Shown here: piece by piece, positions 50,614 to 58,501 of the stretch | Layout: the number at the start of each line of letters is the position of its first letter | How positions within the stretch are numbered: position 1 is the stretch's first letter | Translations under genes and position numbers: made by a program | From: Thermoleptolyngbya sichuanensis A183 | GTDB taxonomy: Bacteria > Cyanobacteriota > Cyanobacteriia > Elainellales > Elainellaceae | Assembly (NCBI RefSeq): GCF_013177315.1 | Contig: NZ_CP053661.1 | Location: 2,542,001-2,606,000, forward strand | Direction: 5' to 3' | Length of the DNA stretch: 64,000 bases | The notes under the pieces: generated by a model | The model's input: the letters and a program-made list of their open reading frames with translations, nothing else | Told to the model about the DNA's origin: nothing | The model's database searches: none

Positions 50614-50770
50614 CGTGACCCCCCTGAGTCTCCCGAACGTCTCGGTTGTGCGTTCATCCTCTAGCGCAACGCACAACACCTAAACCCTAGCAAGTTTCGG
50701 TAACGTTTTCGTAATTATTTTAGGACTGATCCCGTCGGCGGGGAGTTCGCAGGGGGGGGTAGCTGAGGGA

Positions 50771-51454
50771 CTAATAAACGCGGCGACCGTAGTAATTTCC
50801 GGGCGGGCTATAGCGACAAACTAGGATATCGTTGCCGCCTGCGGTGGAGAGGGCACAGCCGACGTGGGTGGTGTCGCGCCAGATGATTTGGGTATAGTGC
50901 CCTACATCGGCCCAGTTGCCAGTCGTGCTGACGTTAGGGAAGGTGCCCGGACGAAAATGCCGCTTTTCGTCGCCCCAGCCCGCCACCATGTCGTCGTAGG
51001 AAAAGTAGCCCGACGTGCCCATCCACAGATTTTCGCCCTCGCCCGTGCCCTGGCTGTGAACCAATCGACGGCCGCCCCGTGCGGCCAGTTCGTTTGCCCA
51101 GCCTTGGGCATTTTGCGCCAGTTGGTCTGACCATCGCAGCGGCGGCAGGTTTAGCTCGGTGCGATAGCGATTGTGAGAAGCCAGCATAGTGTCCACAAAG
51201 GCTTCGTCCGAGCGGTCGGCTCGCCGCTGAGGGGCTTCGCGCCATCCCGATGCCCGTCGCCCTAAAGGATGCCATTCCAGAGAAGACTCAGATGGCTCAG
51301 ATGACTCAAATGATGACTCAAACGATTGCTCGGATAATCGCTCAAACCAGGTCAAGGCCTGCTCTGTGGCGATCGCCTGTTGGTGGAGCCAGCCCATGCC
51401 CAGCAGCAGCAGACCGCCCAACCCAGCGAAACCCGTTCTCAGCCCTTTATCCAT
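50771..51454 (-). CDS. Secreted CAP-domain (SCP/PR-1) protein
   Basis: About 227 residues. Signal anchor (LRTGFAGLGGLLLLGMGWL), then a Ser/Glu-rich linker with a short repeat (QSFESSFESSEPSESS), then the CAP domain: MLASHNRYRTELNLPPLRWSD, HSQGTGEGENLWMG, NWADVGHYTQIIWRDTTHVG and DILVCRYSPPGNYYG. The two His and Glu of the CAP cavity are present. The role in cyanobacteria is unknown. I start at MDKGLRTG. Confidence 0.9.
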   Translation of the reverse strand: MDKGLRTGFAGLGGLLLLGMGWLHQQAIATEQALTWFERLSEQSFESSFESSEPSESSLEWHPLGRRASGWREAPQRRADRSDEAFVDTMLASHNRYRTELNLPPLRWSDQLAQNAQGWANELAARGGRRLVHSQGTGEGENLWMGTSGYFSYDDMVAGWGDEKRHFRPGTFPNVSTTGNWADVGHYTQIIWRDTTHVGCALSTAGGNDILVCRYSPPGNYYGRRVY

Positions 51455-51790
51455 AATGGCCTCTGGGATTGTTTCTAGACTCGTTTTAGGAAGATCGGGC
51501 GATCGCCCCTCAGTTGACGCACCAGTTGACGCACAGAAACAGGCATGAACAACAACAGGCATGAACAACCGGGCGATCGCACTACTTCTGAAGATGCATC
51601 GCCAATTGGAGAAGTTCCTGATTTGGACAGGACTTACGCATTTGCGATAAGTTTTCTGGGCTTTGGAGGATTTCTCGCGGGCGCAGCCCGCGAGAAATCC
51701 TCCAACTGCGTAAGTCCTATTGGAGCGAGAGTTCAGACGATGCGGTCACTTAACCAATGTGGTCACTTAACCGATGCGGTCACTCAACCT
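51455..51790. other. Spacer between the CAP gene and hemC
   Basis: A 336-base gap containing MITE copy G and three copies of GATGCGGTCACTTAACC (51738-51789) that end one base from the hemC stop codon. Confidence 0.6.
51628..51718 (+). mobile_element. 91-bp MITE-like element, copy G
   Basis: The inner stem reads GGAGGATTTCTCGCGGGC with a perfectly matching right arm ending AAATCCTCC: a C-to-G change in one arm is matched by G-to-C in the other. Flanks TTTGGA and ATTGGA agree at five of six. Confidence 0.87.
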
Positions 51791-52750
51791 CTAACCCCGC
51801 TGAATCGTGGCAAAGATTTCATCCAGCACGGCCTGTGCGCCCTGCTCCTTGAGCCGATGGGCCAGGTCAATGCCCAACTGCTCGGCAGTGTCGGGTGCGC
51901 CCGAAACCGTATCTTTAATGAGCGTTTGTCCATCCAGGCTGGCCACCAGTCCGGTCAGCGTCAGCGTGTCGCCCTCAATAACGGTGTGAACCCCGATGGG
52001 AACCTGACAGCCGCCCTCTAGCTCTCGCAGAAAAGCGCGTTCGGCATAGCAGCGCTGGGCAGTGGGGGTATGCTCCAGCACCTTTAGCACACTGAGGATT
52101 TCCGGGTCTTCGGTGCGGCATTCGATGCCCAGAGCGCCCTGCCCCACCGCATGAAGCGACACATCGCTGGGAATGTTTTGGTGAATGCGATCGCCCATGC
52201 CCAGCCGCTTCAGCCCCGCCACCGCCAGGATCAGCGCATCATATTCGCCCGCATCCAGCTTGGCCAGCCGCGTGTTCAGGTTGCCCCGCACGTCTTTGAA
52301 GGCCAGGTGCGGGTAGTGGTGTCGCAGTTGCGCCAGCCGCCGCAGCGACGACGTGCCAATCACCGCGCCCTCTGGCAGGGTGTCAAGCTGCTTGTCTTGA
52401 TGCTTTTCATGCACCACCAGCGCATCGGCAGGGTCTTCGCGCTCAGTCACGCAGCCCAGCATCAGCCCCTCCGGCAGGCGCGTCGGCAAGTCCTTGAGCG
52501 AATGCACGGCAAAGTCGATGTCGCCGTTCAGCATCCCCACCTCTAGCTCTTTGGTAAACAGCCCCTTGTCGCCAATCTTGGCCAGCGCCACGTCCAGAAT
52601 TTTGTCACCTTGGGTACTCATGGTGTGAACCTCAAAGGTGTGCCCCGGAAAGGCTTTTTGTAGCTCGGACTGCACCCAGTGGGTTTGCACTAGGGCAAGT
52701 TGACTTTTACGAGAACCGATGCGAACGGTGCGGGGAGGACTGGCGATCAT
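51791..52750 (-). CDS. hemC: Porphobilinogen deaminase (hydroxymethylbilane synthase)
   Basis: About 319 residues. It polymerises four porphobilinogen units on the way to haem and chlorophyll. Seen are [50 protein letters not shown] and the cofactor-binding cysteine in [10 protein letters not shown]. Start is the ATG giving MIASPP; a TTG two codons upstream is possible. Confidence 0.97.
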   Translation of the reverse strand: MIASPPRTVRIGSRKSQLALVQTHWVQSELQKAFPGHTFEVHTMSTQGDKILDVALAKIGDKGLFTKELEVGMLNGDIDFAVHSLKDLPTRLPEGLMLGCVTEREDPADALVVHEKHQDKQLDTLPEGAVIGTSSLRRLAQLRHHYPHLAFKDVRGNLNTRLAKLDAGEYDALILAVAGLKRLGMGDRIHQNIPSDVSLHAVGQGALGIECRTEDPEILSVLKVLEHTPTAQRCYAERAFLRELEGGCQVPIGVHTVIEGDTLTLTGLVASLDGQTLIKDTVSGAPDTAEQLGIDLAHRLKEQGAQAVLDEIFATIQRG

Positions 52751-52948
52751 GTGCAAAGAAGTGTGTACAAAAACAGCGGAATGTTAAGCAAGCCTTAGAT
52801 TTGAGGCATTTTGAGCCAACTACCAGCTTACCGTAGGGTGGCCCACCCCAAGGGTGAATGCAGGGGAATTCACTGAGGAATTGGCCGGAGAATTCCAAGC
52901 GCGGAGAATTCCAAGGGCGATCGCCCCACCCTAGTCCTAGCTTTGCAT

Positions 52949-53932
52949 TCACTCCGAGGTTTCCAGCGGGGCGATTCGTGAAGCGATTCCTTCAGAAATC
53001 GCCCTTACCGTCGAGATTGCAGGGGTCACAGCGGTTAAGTCCACCCGCTCGGTGATGGGCAAATAGCCGAGCCACTGCTGCGAAAGTTGAGCAAAGCTCT
53101 CTGGGCAGCCGCTGACGCAAAACCGAGCCGTGCGATTAGCATAGAGATTTCGCAGCCCCAGCAGATCTAGCTCTCGCGCCGCCGCCCGCACCACATGCAC
53201 CGCCGGATCGACAAACTGCACCGTCGGCGGCAAGAGGGATCGCAGCACGGGTTTCAAATGCGGATAGTGCGTACAGCCAAAGACCAGCGTATCAATCTGC
53301 GCCTGAATCAGCGGCTCCAGATAGCGCTGAGCCACTTGTCGGGTGTAGGGGTCGTGAACCCGGTTTTGCTCAATCAGCGGCACAAACTCCGGACAGCCTA
53401 CCTGCCAAACGGCGATCGCCTCGTCAATTTCATGAATCGCCTGTCGATAGGCATCGCTAGCCGCCGTAAAGGGCGTGGCAATCACCCCAATTCGCCGCCC
53501 CCGCTGCACGGCCGCCCGTGCCCCCGGCAAAATTACGCCCAAAATCGGCATCGGAAACTCGGCCCGCACCACGTCCAGCGCCTTGGCAGAACTGGTGTTG
53601 CAGGCTACTACCACCATCTTCACCCGCTGCTGCGTCATCCAGGTCAAGATCTCCCGCACAAATTGCAGCAGTTCCTCCTCCAAGCGGGTTCCATAGGGCA
53701 GCCGCGCCGTGTCGCCAAAATACAGCACCGATTCATTCGGAAGCTGGCGCTGGATTTCCCGCAGCACCGTCAGCCCGCCCACGCCGCTATCAAACACCCC
53801 GATGGGGGCCTGGGCATCGCCTGTTTTCAAGAGGACGGATTCGCAAAATGTCCCGTTTGTTTCAGGAGAAAGGGGGTCTGAGGCACGATTAACCGATTCT
53901 GAGAACGAGGCAGAGTTAGACACAGGCTGCAA
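52949..53932 (-). CDS. murI: Glutamate racemase
   Basis: 327 residues, somewhat long: family members are usually 260-290. It makes D-glutamate for peptidoglycan. Catalytic cysteines are in VVACNTSSA and FGCTHYPHL, with VFDSGVGGLTVLREI and SVLYFGDTARLPYG before. The N-terminal 40 residues (NSASFSESVNRASDP) are variable. The C-terminal residues 310-321 (SEGIASRIAPLE) are encoded by the dispersed palindrome, in a different frame from most copies. The amidase gene lies next to it, so two wall genes are neighbours. Confidence 0.95.
   Translation of the reverse strand: MQPVSNSASFSESVNRASDPLSPETNGTFCESVLLKTGDAQAPIGVFDSGVGGLTVLREIQRQLPNESVLYFGDTARLPYGTRLEEELLQFVREILTWMTQQRVKMVVVACNTSSAKALDVVRAEFPMPILGVILPGARAAVQRGRRIGVIATPFTAASDAYRQAIHEIDEAIAVWQVGCPEFVPLIEQNRVHDPYTRQVAQRYLEPLIQAQIDTLVFGCTHYPHLKPVLRSLLPPTVQFVDPAVHVVRAAARELDLLGLRNLYANRTARFCVSGCPESFAQLSQQWLGYLPITERVDLTAVTPAISTVRAISEGIASRIAPLETSE
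52970..53003 (-). repeat. Intragenic palindrome in murI
   Basis: On the minus strand it reads GGCGATTTCTGAAG then GAATCGCTTCACGAATCGCC. It supplies part of the C-terminus of glutamate racemase, after the conserved domain. Confidence 0.75.
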
Positions 53933-53941
53933 ACGAAATGT

Positions 53942-55903
53942 TTAGAAGTTTTGCTGAATATATTGCAAGATACCCTGTGCGATCGCAAATGCCATGCGTT
54001 GTTGTCCCTGAGCGCTGCTCAAAAACGCTGCATCCTGCGCTCCAGTTACAAACCCCGTTTCCAGCAATACGGCGGGCATTGAGGTGTTGCGAATCACGTA
54101 GAATCGGGCACTCCGCAAGCCGCGATCGTTCAAGCCCGTATTGCGAACCATGCTGTCGTGAATCACGCGGCCCAGCCGTGCCCCCGCTTCCGAGGCGTAG
54201 TAGGTTTCAATGCCGTTGACATCGGGGCGATCCATGCTGATGGCGTTGGCGTGAATACTGACGAAAATATTTGCCCGCGCCCGTTCAGCAATTTGCACGC
54301 GCGGCTCTAGGTCAATTTCTCGATCGTCTGTGCGAGTCATGACGACCTGCACGCCCTGCTGTTCTAGCAAACGAGCCACCTGAGTTGTAATGGACAAGAC
54401 AATATCTTTCTCGCGTATCCCGCCAATGCCCACTGCGCCGGGATCTCGACCGCCATGTCCCGCATCTAGCACGACCACGACGCGGCCGGTGGGGACGCGG
54501 GGCAGTGTCGTGGTGGGGGGTGTCACGATTGGGGGCGGGGTGGTGGGCGTGGGCGTGGTGGGAGGCTGGGCAGCGCCGCGCAGTTCCAGGGCCAAGAGGC
54601 GATCGCTCGGCTGGATCACATCTCGAATCACCACGCCAGCAGCAGGCTGCACCAAAATCGCCACCGTCCGCTCGTCCTCTTGCAACAGGCGCACCTGCTG
54701 AATTGAGCTGTTTGCCGTGATTTGCGGGCCAATCACCCGTTCCGCCAGTCGAGCATCAGGAATCGTAATTCGATAAAAAATCCGCCCCCGATCCCAATCG
54801 CTGGTGTAGGTAATCGGCTGATCTGCCCGGATGAGCAACTGCTGACCATTACTCGACAACTCCACCGATTGCACTGTCGAAAGACCGCTGACGGGCGGTT
54901 GACTAGGGCGCGGCGGCGGGCTGGGCGAGGTGGGAGGGGTGATAGGCGGAGTTGTTGGGGGGAGCGGGGTCGGCGCGGGCTGGGATGGACGGGTCACCAC
55001 CACGCCGCTGTTGGCACTCAGGCTGGGCAGCAGCACAATCCCCCCAAAATCACTGACACTGGCCTGCCAGCCGCGACGGTTGCGGTCGTTTCGGCGACCC
55101 TCCAAGCGCAGCGATAGCCGCACAACGCCATTCCGCTGGGGTTCCAGCCGCAGCCGCTCCACCCCGCGATGGTTGGGCCGCAAATCGCGATTGGTCAACT
55201 GGGGCGAAACCTGGGCATTGGCAATGTCGAACTGCACATCTCGCGGATCGCTGTTGCGGCGCAGCGTCAGCCGAGGCACACCCCCGCTGGTGCGGATGAA
55301 AAAGCCGTCTTGGGTAATTTGCACCTCGTCAATCTGGGCGGGGCCCGCCGCTGGGGGCGCAGGTGCAGGCGCGGGAGGGTTGGGTGCAGGCAGCGGCGTT
55401 CCGGGGGTGGGGGAAGGGCTGCCTGCAACGGGCCCGCCGACAAACTGCGGCGTGGGAATTTGCACAGACCACTCGGTTGGCGTGGCCCCGCGCACCAGCA
55501 CCCGCTGCGGGTCGAGGGTATAACCGGGCATTAGCTCGATTACGATGCGCGTGGTCTGAGCGTCTACCTGCCCCAGGCGAATTTCCCGAATGCCGCCGGT
55601 TCCACTCTGGCGGGTTGTCGAGCGGCCGAGGGTAATTCCTGGCAGGTCAATGACCAAGCGAACAGGGTCGGAAATGAGTTGGGCCCTAGGTTGCACGCCG
55701 TCATCAGTAGTAAAGACCAGTCGGTTTTCCGCCGAGTTAAACCGCCAGGATTGCAGCGTGCCCGCTTCAGCAGAAACGGCAATCAGGAGAGACCCTGCAA
55801 CGCCCAGCACACCAGACAATAACCAAGAAAATCTCACAATCAACCTCTTAAAACACCGATTGGGGAGTTGGGGCAGATGCAGCTGAGTCGCACAAACCTC
55901 CAT
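53942..55903 (-). CDS. N-acetylmuramoyl-L-alanine amidase with AMIN domains
   Basis: 653 residues. A hydrophobic helix (FSWLLSGVLGVAGSLLIAVSAEA) is followed by two or three AMIN domains (LQSWRFNSAENRLVFTTDDG; VQITQDGFFIRTSGG; VQSVELSSNGQQLLIRAD) separated by Pro/Thr linkers, and an Amidase_3 domain from about 475: zinc residues in VVLDAGHGGRDPGAVG and FVSIHAN, and the catalytic Glu in VLLETGFVT. It splits septal peptidoglycan, as AmiC does in cyanobacteria. The 50-base gap and shared strand with murI suggest co-expression. The exact start is uncertain because the signal region also has in-frame GTG and TTG codons. Confidence 0.93.
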   Translation of the reverse strand: MEVCATQLHLPQLPNRCFKRLIVRFSWLLSGVLGVAGSLLIAVSAEAGTLQSWRFNSAENRLVFTTDDGVQPRAQLISDPVRLVIDLPGITLGRSTTRQSGTGGIREIRLGQVDAQTTRIVIELMPGYTLDPQRVLVRGATPTEWSVQIPTPQFVGGPVAGSPSPTPGTPLPAPNPPAPAPAPPAAGPAQIDEVQITQDGFFIRTSGGVPRLTLRRNSDPRDVQFDIANAQVSPQLTNRDLRPNHRGVERLRLEPQRNGVVRLSLRLEGRRNDRNRRGWQASVSDFGGIVLLPSLSANSGVVVTRPSQPAPTPLPPTTPPITPPTSPSPPPRPSQPPVSGLSTVQSVELSSNGQQLLIRADQPITYTSDWDRGRIFYRITIPDARLAERVIGPQITANSSIQQVRLLQEDERTVAILVQPAAGVVIRDVIQPSDRLLALELRGAAQPPTTPTPTTPPPIVTPPTTTLPRVPTGRVVVVLDAGHGGRDPGAVGIGGIREKDIVLSITTQVARLLEQQGVQVVMTRTDDREIDLEPRVQIAERARANIFVSIHANAISMDRPDVNGIETYYASEAGARLGRVIHDSMVRNTGLNDRGLRSARFYVIRNTSMPAVLLETGFVTGAQDAAFLSSAQGQQRMAFAIAQGILQYIQQNF

Positions 55904-56460
55904 CGCAATCGACCAAAACCGATATTAATCAGGTTTGGCGCAATTGCGATCAGATTTAACTGGAAAAATCTCAAAGAATTGAGAATCGAATCGCCTCCTG
56001 AAGAAACCATCCATCATACCGATCTCTGGAGGGTTCAGGGCAGCATCGACGAAACTTGTCTATCGGACGTACCGAGCTTCACATAGGTTTCTAGGTTTGC
56101 GGAAATTCCAAAAGCGCAGGTGAAGTACTAGCCCCGTCAGAGGCCTACGCCTGGGGTTGATGCTGTTCAGGACAGTTTTGAGGAATTTGATCTCCGAACC
56201 AGCAAGCCTTGGGGGATATCCCCCAAACCCCCTTTGCGGGGGACGAAGCGTCCCCCACGCCCCCTCCTAAGGACTTTCTGGTTTGTCCTGAGAGGTCGCT
56301 TCGCATTGCAGAGGCGGCAGGGGTGATTTGCGAAGCGTTCGCGCAAGCGGTGCAGCGCACTTTCTTTTCGGGAATCGTGCTTTGGTTTTTCGAGGGTTTT
56401 GGGCAGTCGCTATGTCGCTATACTGATGCAGACAGAATGCTGTGGTGGCGATAGACAGGA
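55904..56460. other. Spacer between amidase and purK
   Basis: A 557-base gap. It contains a GGGGG-stem repeat (56205-56275) and a partial palindrome-like stretch near 56296-56345 (TCGCTTCGC, GCGAAGCGTTCGCG). No gene seen. Confidence 0.5.
56205..56275. repeat. GGGGG-stem double-hairpin repeat
   Basis: TTGGGGGATATCCCCCAA is a perfect palindrome (56209-56226). GGGGGACG and CGTCCCCC pair around AAG (56238-56256). This looks like a dispersed cyanobacterial repeat rather than a gene-specific terminator. Confidence 0.65.
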
Positions 56461-57684
56461 ATGACAGGGAGCGATGTGAAGCGGGTTGGGGTAATTGGCG
56501 GCGGGCAGCTTGCCTGGATGATGGGTGCGGCGGCCAAGAAACTGGGGCTGCATCTCATCGTGCAAACGCCGAATCAGGACGATCCGGCCGTGGGTGTTGC
56601 AGAGGAGGTGGTGTTGGCGCAGGTGGAAGATGCATCGGCAACGGCGCATCTGGCCCAGCAGTGTGATGTGATTACATTTGAGAATGAGTTTGTGGATTTG
56701 GCGGGACTGGGGGCGATCGCCTCGCAGGGTGTAGAGTTTTTGCCTTCTTTGGGGGCGATCGCTCCTATCCTCGACAAATTCGATCAGCGTTCCTTTTATC
56801 AGTCCATCCACGTTCCTACGCCCCGCTTTCAGGCAATCACCCATGCGTCCGAGTTGGATGCGAGCTTTGGGTTTCCGGTAGTGCTAAAGGCGCGGCGACA
56901 TGGCTATGACGGTTACGGTACGTTTGTTTGCAAAACCTTGGTAGAGCTGGAAGCGCTACTGCAAAAACCGGGACAGTCGTGGCTTGTAGAAGAGTTTGTG
57001 CCGTTTGAGCGAGAACTGGCGGTGATAGCGGCGCGGGGGCGATTCCCCCAGGGGTCGCTTCATGAATCCCACGAAATCGCGCTGTATCCGGTGGTGGAGT
57101 CGCAGCAGGAACAACAGGTCTGCCGCCGGGTGTATGCGCTGAACGAGTTTTCTGAGAGTGTGACGGAGCAGGTGGGGGCGATCGCCCGCCAGATTCTCAC
57201 TGCCCTGGATTATGTCGGCGTGCTGGGCATTGAGCTATTTCTGACGACCGACGGGCGTGTGTTGGTCAACGAAATTGCGCCCCGCGTCCACAATTCCGGG
57301 CACTACACCCTCGATGCCTGCGCCACCTCACAATTTGAACAACATCTGCGGGCTGTGGCGGGGCTGCCGCTGGGGTCTACGGCGCTCACCTGCGCGGGCG
57401 CGGTGATGGTCAATCTGCTGGGCGTTGAAACTCCTGAGTCTGACTATGCTGCTCTGCGCCAGCGGCTTGCTGCAATTCCCCAGGCTCAGGTGTATTGGTA
57501 TGGCAAATCCGAATCGCGGCCGGGGCGCAAGCTGGGCCATGTCACCGTGTGCTTGCAGCCAGGGCAGGGGCGAGCAGAGGCAGAGGCGATTCCCGTAGGG
57601 ATCGCTTCGCGAATCGCCCGCCAGGTAGAAGCCATTTGGTATGGCAGGTCAGACTACAGCGTTTTTGAAGCTAGTGAGGCATGA
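56461..57684 (+). CDS. purK: 5-(carboxyamino)imidazole ribonucleotide synthase
   Basis: 407 residues, longer than the usual 360-390. ATP-grasp enzyme that carboxylates AIR in purine synthesis. Seen are VGVIGGGQLAWMMG, TFENEFVDL, VLKARRHGYDGYGTFV, LVEEFVPFERELAVIAARG and LTTDGRVLVNEIAPRVHNSGHYT. The extra length comes partly from two in-frame palindromes. The first (57038-57070, residues 193-203) inserts RFPQGSLHESH between AARG and EIALYPVVE, where the family runs straight through. The second (57585-57618, residues 375-386) gives AIPVGIASRIA near the C-terminus. Despite this the catalytic residues are intact. Confidence 0.96.
   Translation: MTGSDVKRVGVIGGGQLAWMMGAAAKKLGLHLIVQTPNQDDPAVGVAEEVVLAQVEDASATAHLAQQCDVITFENEFVDLAGLGAIASQGVEFLPSLGAIAPILDKFDQRSFYQSIHVPTPRFQAITHASELDASFGFPVVLKARRHGYDGYGTFVCKTLVELEALLQKPGQSWLVEEFVPFERELAVIAARGRFPQGSLHESHEIALYPVVESQQEQQVCRRVYALNEFSESVTEQVGAIARQILTALDYVGVLGIELFLTTDGRVLVNEIAPRVHNSGHYTLDACATSQFEQHLRAVAGLPLGSTALTCAGAVMVNLLGVETPESDYAALRQRLAAIPQAQVYWYGKSESRPGRKLGHVTVCLQPGQGRAEAEAIPVGIASRIARQVEAIWYGRSDYSVFEASEA
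57038..57070 (+). repeat. Intragenic palindrome 1 in purK
   Basis: GGCGATTCCCCCAG then GGTCGCTTCATGAATCCC, in frame as GRFPQGSLHES inside the ATP-grasp domain, at a turn between two strands. Confidence 0.75.
57585..57618 (+). repeat. Intragenic palindrome 2 in purK
   Basis: GGCGATTCCCGTAG then GATCGCTTCGCGAATCGCC, read in a different frame as AIPVGIASRIA near the C-terminus. Confidence 0.8.
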
Positions 57685-57995
57685 GAGTAAGACAAAAGCC
57701 CTCCCCTTTTGTCGTTAGCCCATGCCTAACTTCGCAAGCAAATGCTGTAGCGCCATCCCCCAACGCCAGCCGATCTGGGTTCTGGCACAGCGATCGCCCG
57801 ACTCTCAGGAATCTTTTCGACCGAGAATGAAGCTACTCGAAGTGCAGACCACAGTACACGCGCTTAACACTCACTGCTGACGTGTTGCTGATGTGTTGCT
57901 GACGTGTTGCTAACTTGTTGCTGACGCGCTGCTGAATAGTTTGCACATATCCTGTTGAGTCACTTTGAGTCACTTTGAGTCAAATTTTGAACGCT
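57685..57995. other. Spacer with tandem repeats downstream of purK
   Basis: A 311-base gap. A 12-mer repeat like GTGTTGCTGACG recurs about five times (57875-57935) and GAGTCACTTT three times (57955-57981), the latter right before the next start codon. Confidence 0.6.
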
Positions 57996-58430
57996 ATGAT
58001 AAACATGAAACTGAATGGATTGCGACTAGCCTTGGGAACAGGACTGGTAATGGGTCTGTCTATGCCTGCGATCGCCCAAATGGCCGAAGTTCCCACGCCA
58101 AATCGCAGCGGCGATTACACGACTGCCATCATGCAGGGAAACCGGGGCAATTACTATAACCGTCGCTGGCTGGTGGTCGATCCAGACCCGACCTATCTAA
58201 ACTGTCGCCTCAGTCCCAATGGAGTCGTGCGATCGCGCATTGCGCCTGGGGCAATCTTGACGGCCGAGTTTGTGCGAAATGAAGCAATCGTCTTCCAGAA
58301 TGGCGCTCCCTGGCTGCGGGTGCGCGGTACGGATGCGCTCACCTTTGCCCAGCCGGGACAAACCCTGGGAACGTGCTATGTCCGTGCTAATCGGCAATAT
58401 ATCGCGCCGATCAACGAAGACGCTCGGTAG
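57996..58430 (+). CDS. Small secreted protein, possibly SH3-like
   Basis: About 144 residues. Signal peptide (LRLALGTGLVMGLSMPAIAQM) and a mature domain with LVVDPDPTYLNCRLSPNGVVRSRIAPGAIL then FQNGAPWLRVRG, a pattern like bacterial SH3 domains (a CRxGP-like turn, then PWLRVR). One pair of cysteines (NCRLS, GTCYV) may form a disulphide. Possible role in cell-envelope binding. The start may be this ATG or the one three codons on. Confidence 0.75.
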   Translation: MINMKLNGLRLALGTGLVMGLSMPAIAQMAEVPTPNRSGDYTTAIMQGNRGNYYNRRWLVVDPDPTYLNCRLSPNGVVRSRIAPGAILTAEFVRNEAIVFQNGAPWLRVRGTDALTFAQPGQTLGTCYVRANRQYIAPINEDAR

Positions 58431-58501
58431 TGTTGATTTTGGATTTTGGATTTTGGATTTTGGATTGGTGATCTTTGCATGGCTTGTCAAATCACCTCTG
58501 C

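Noticed and set aside
51738..51789. Three 17-mer repeats resembling a small CRISPR array
   Set aside because: There are no spacers between the repeats and no cas gene in the window; it is a simple tandem repeat.
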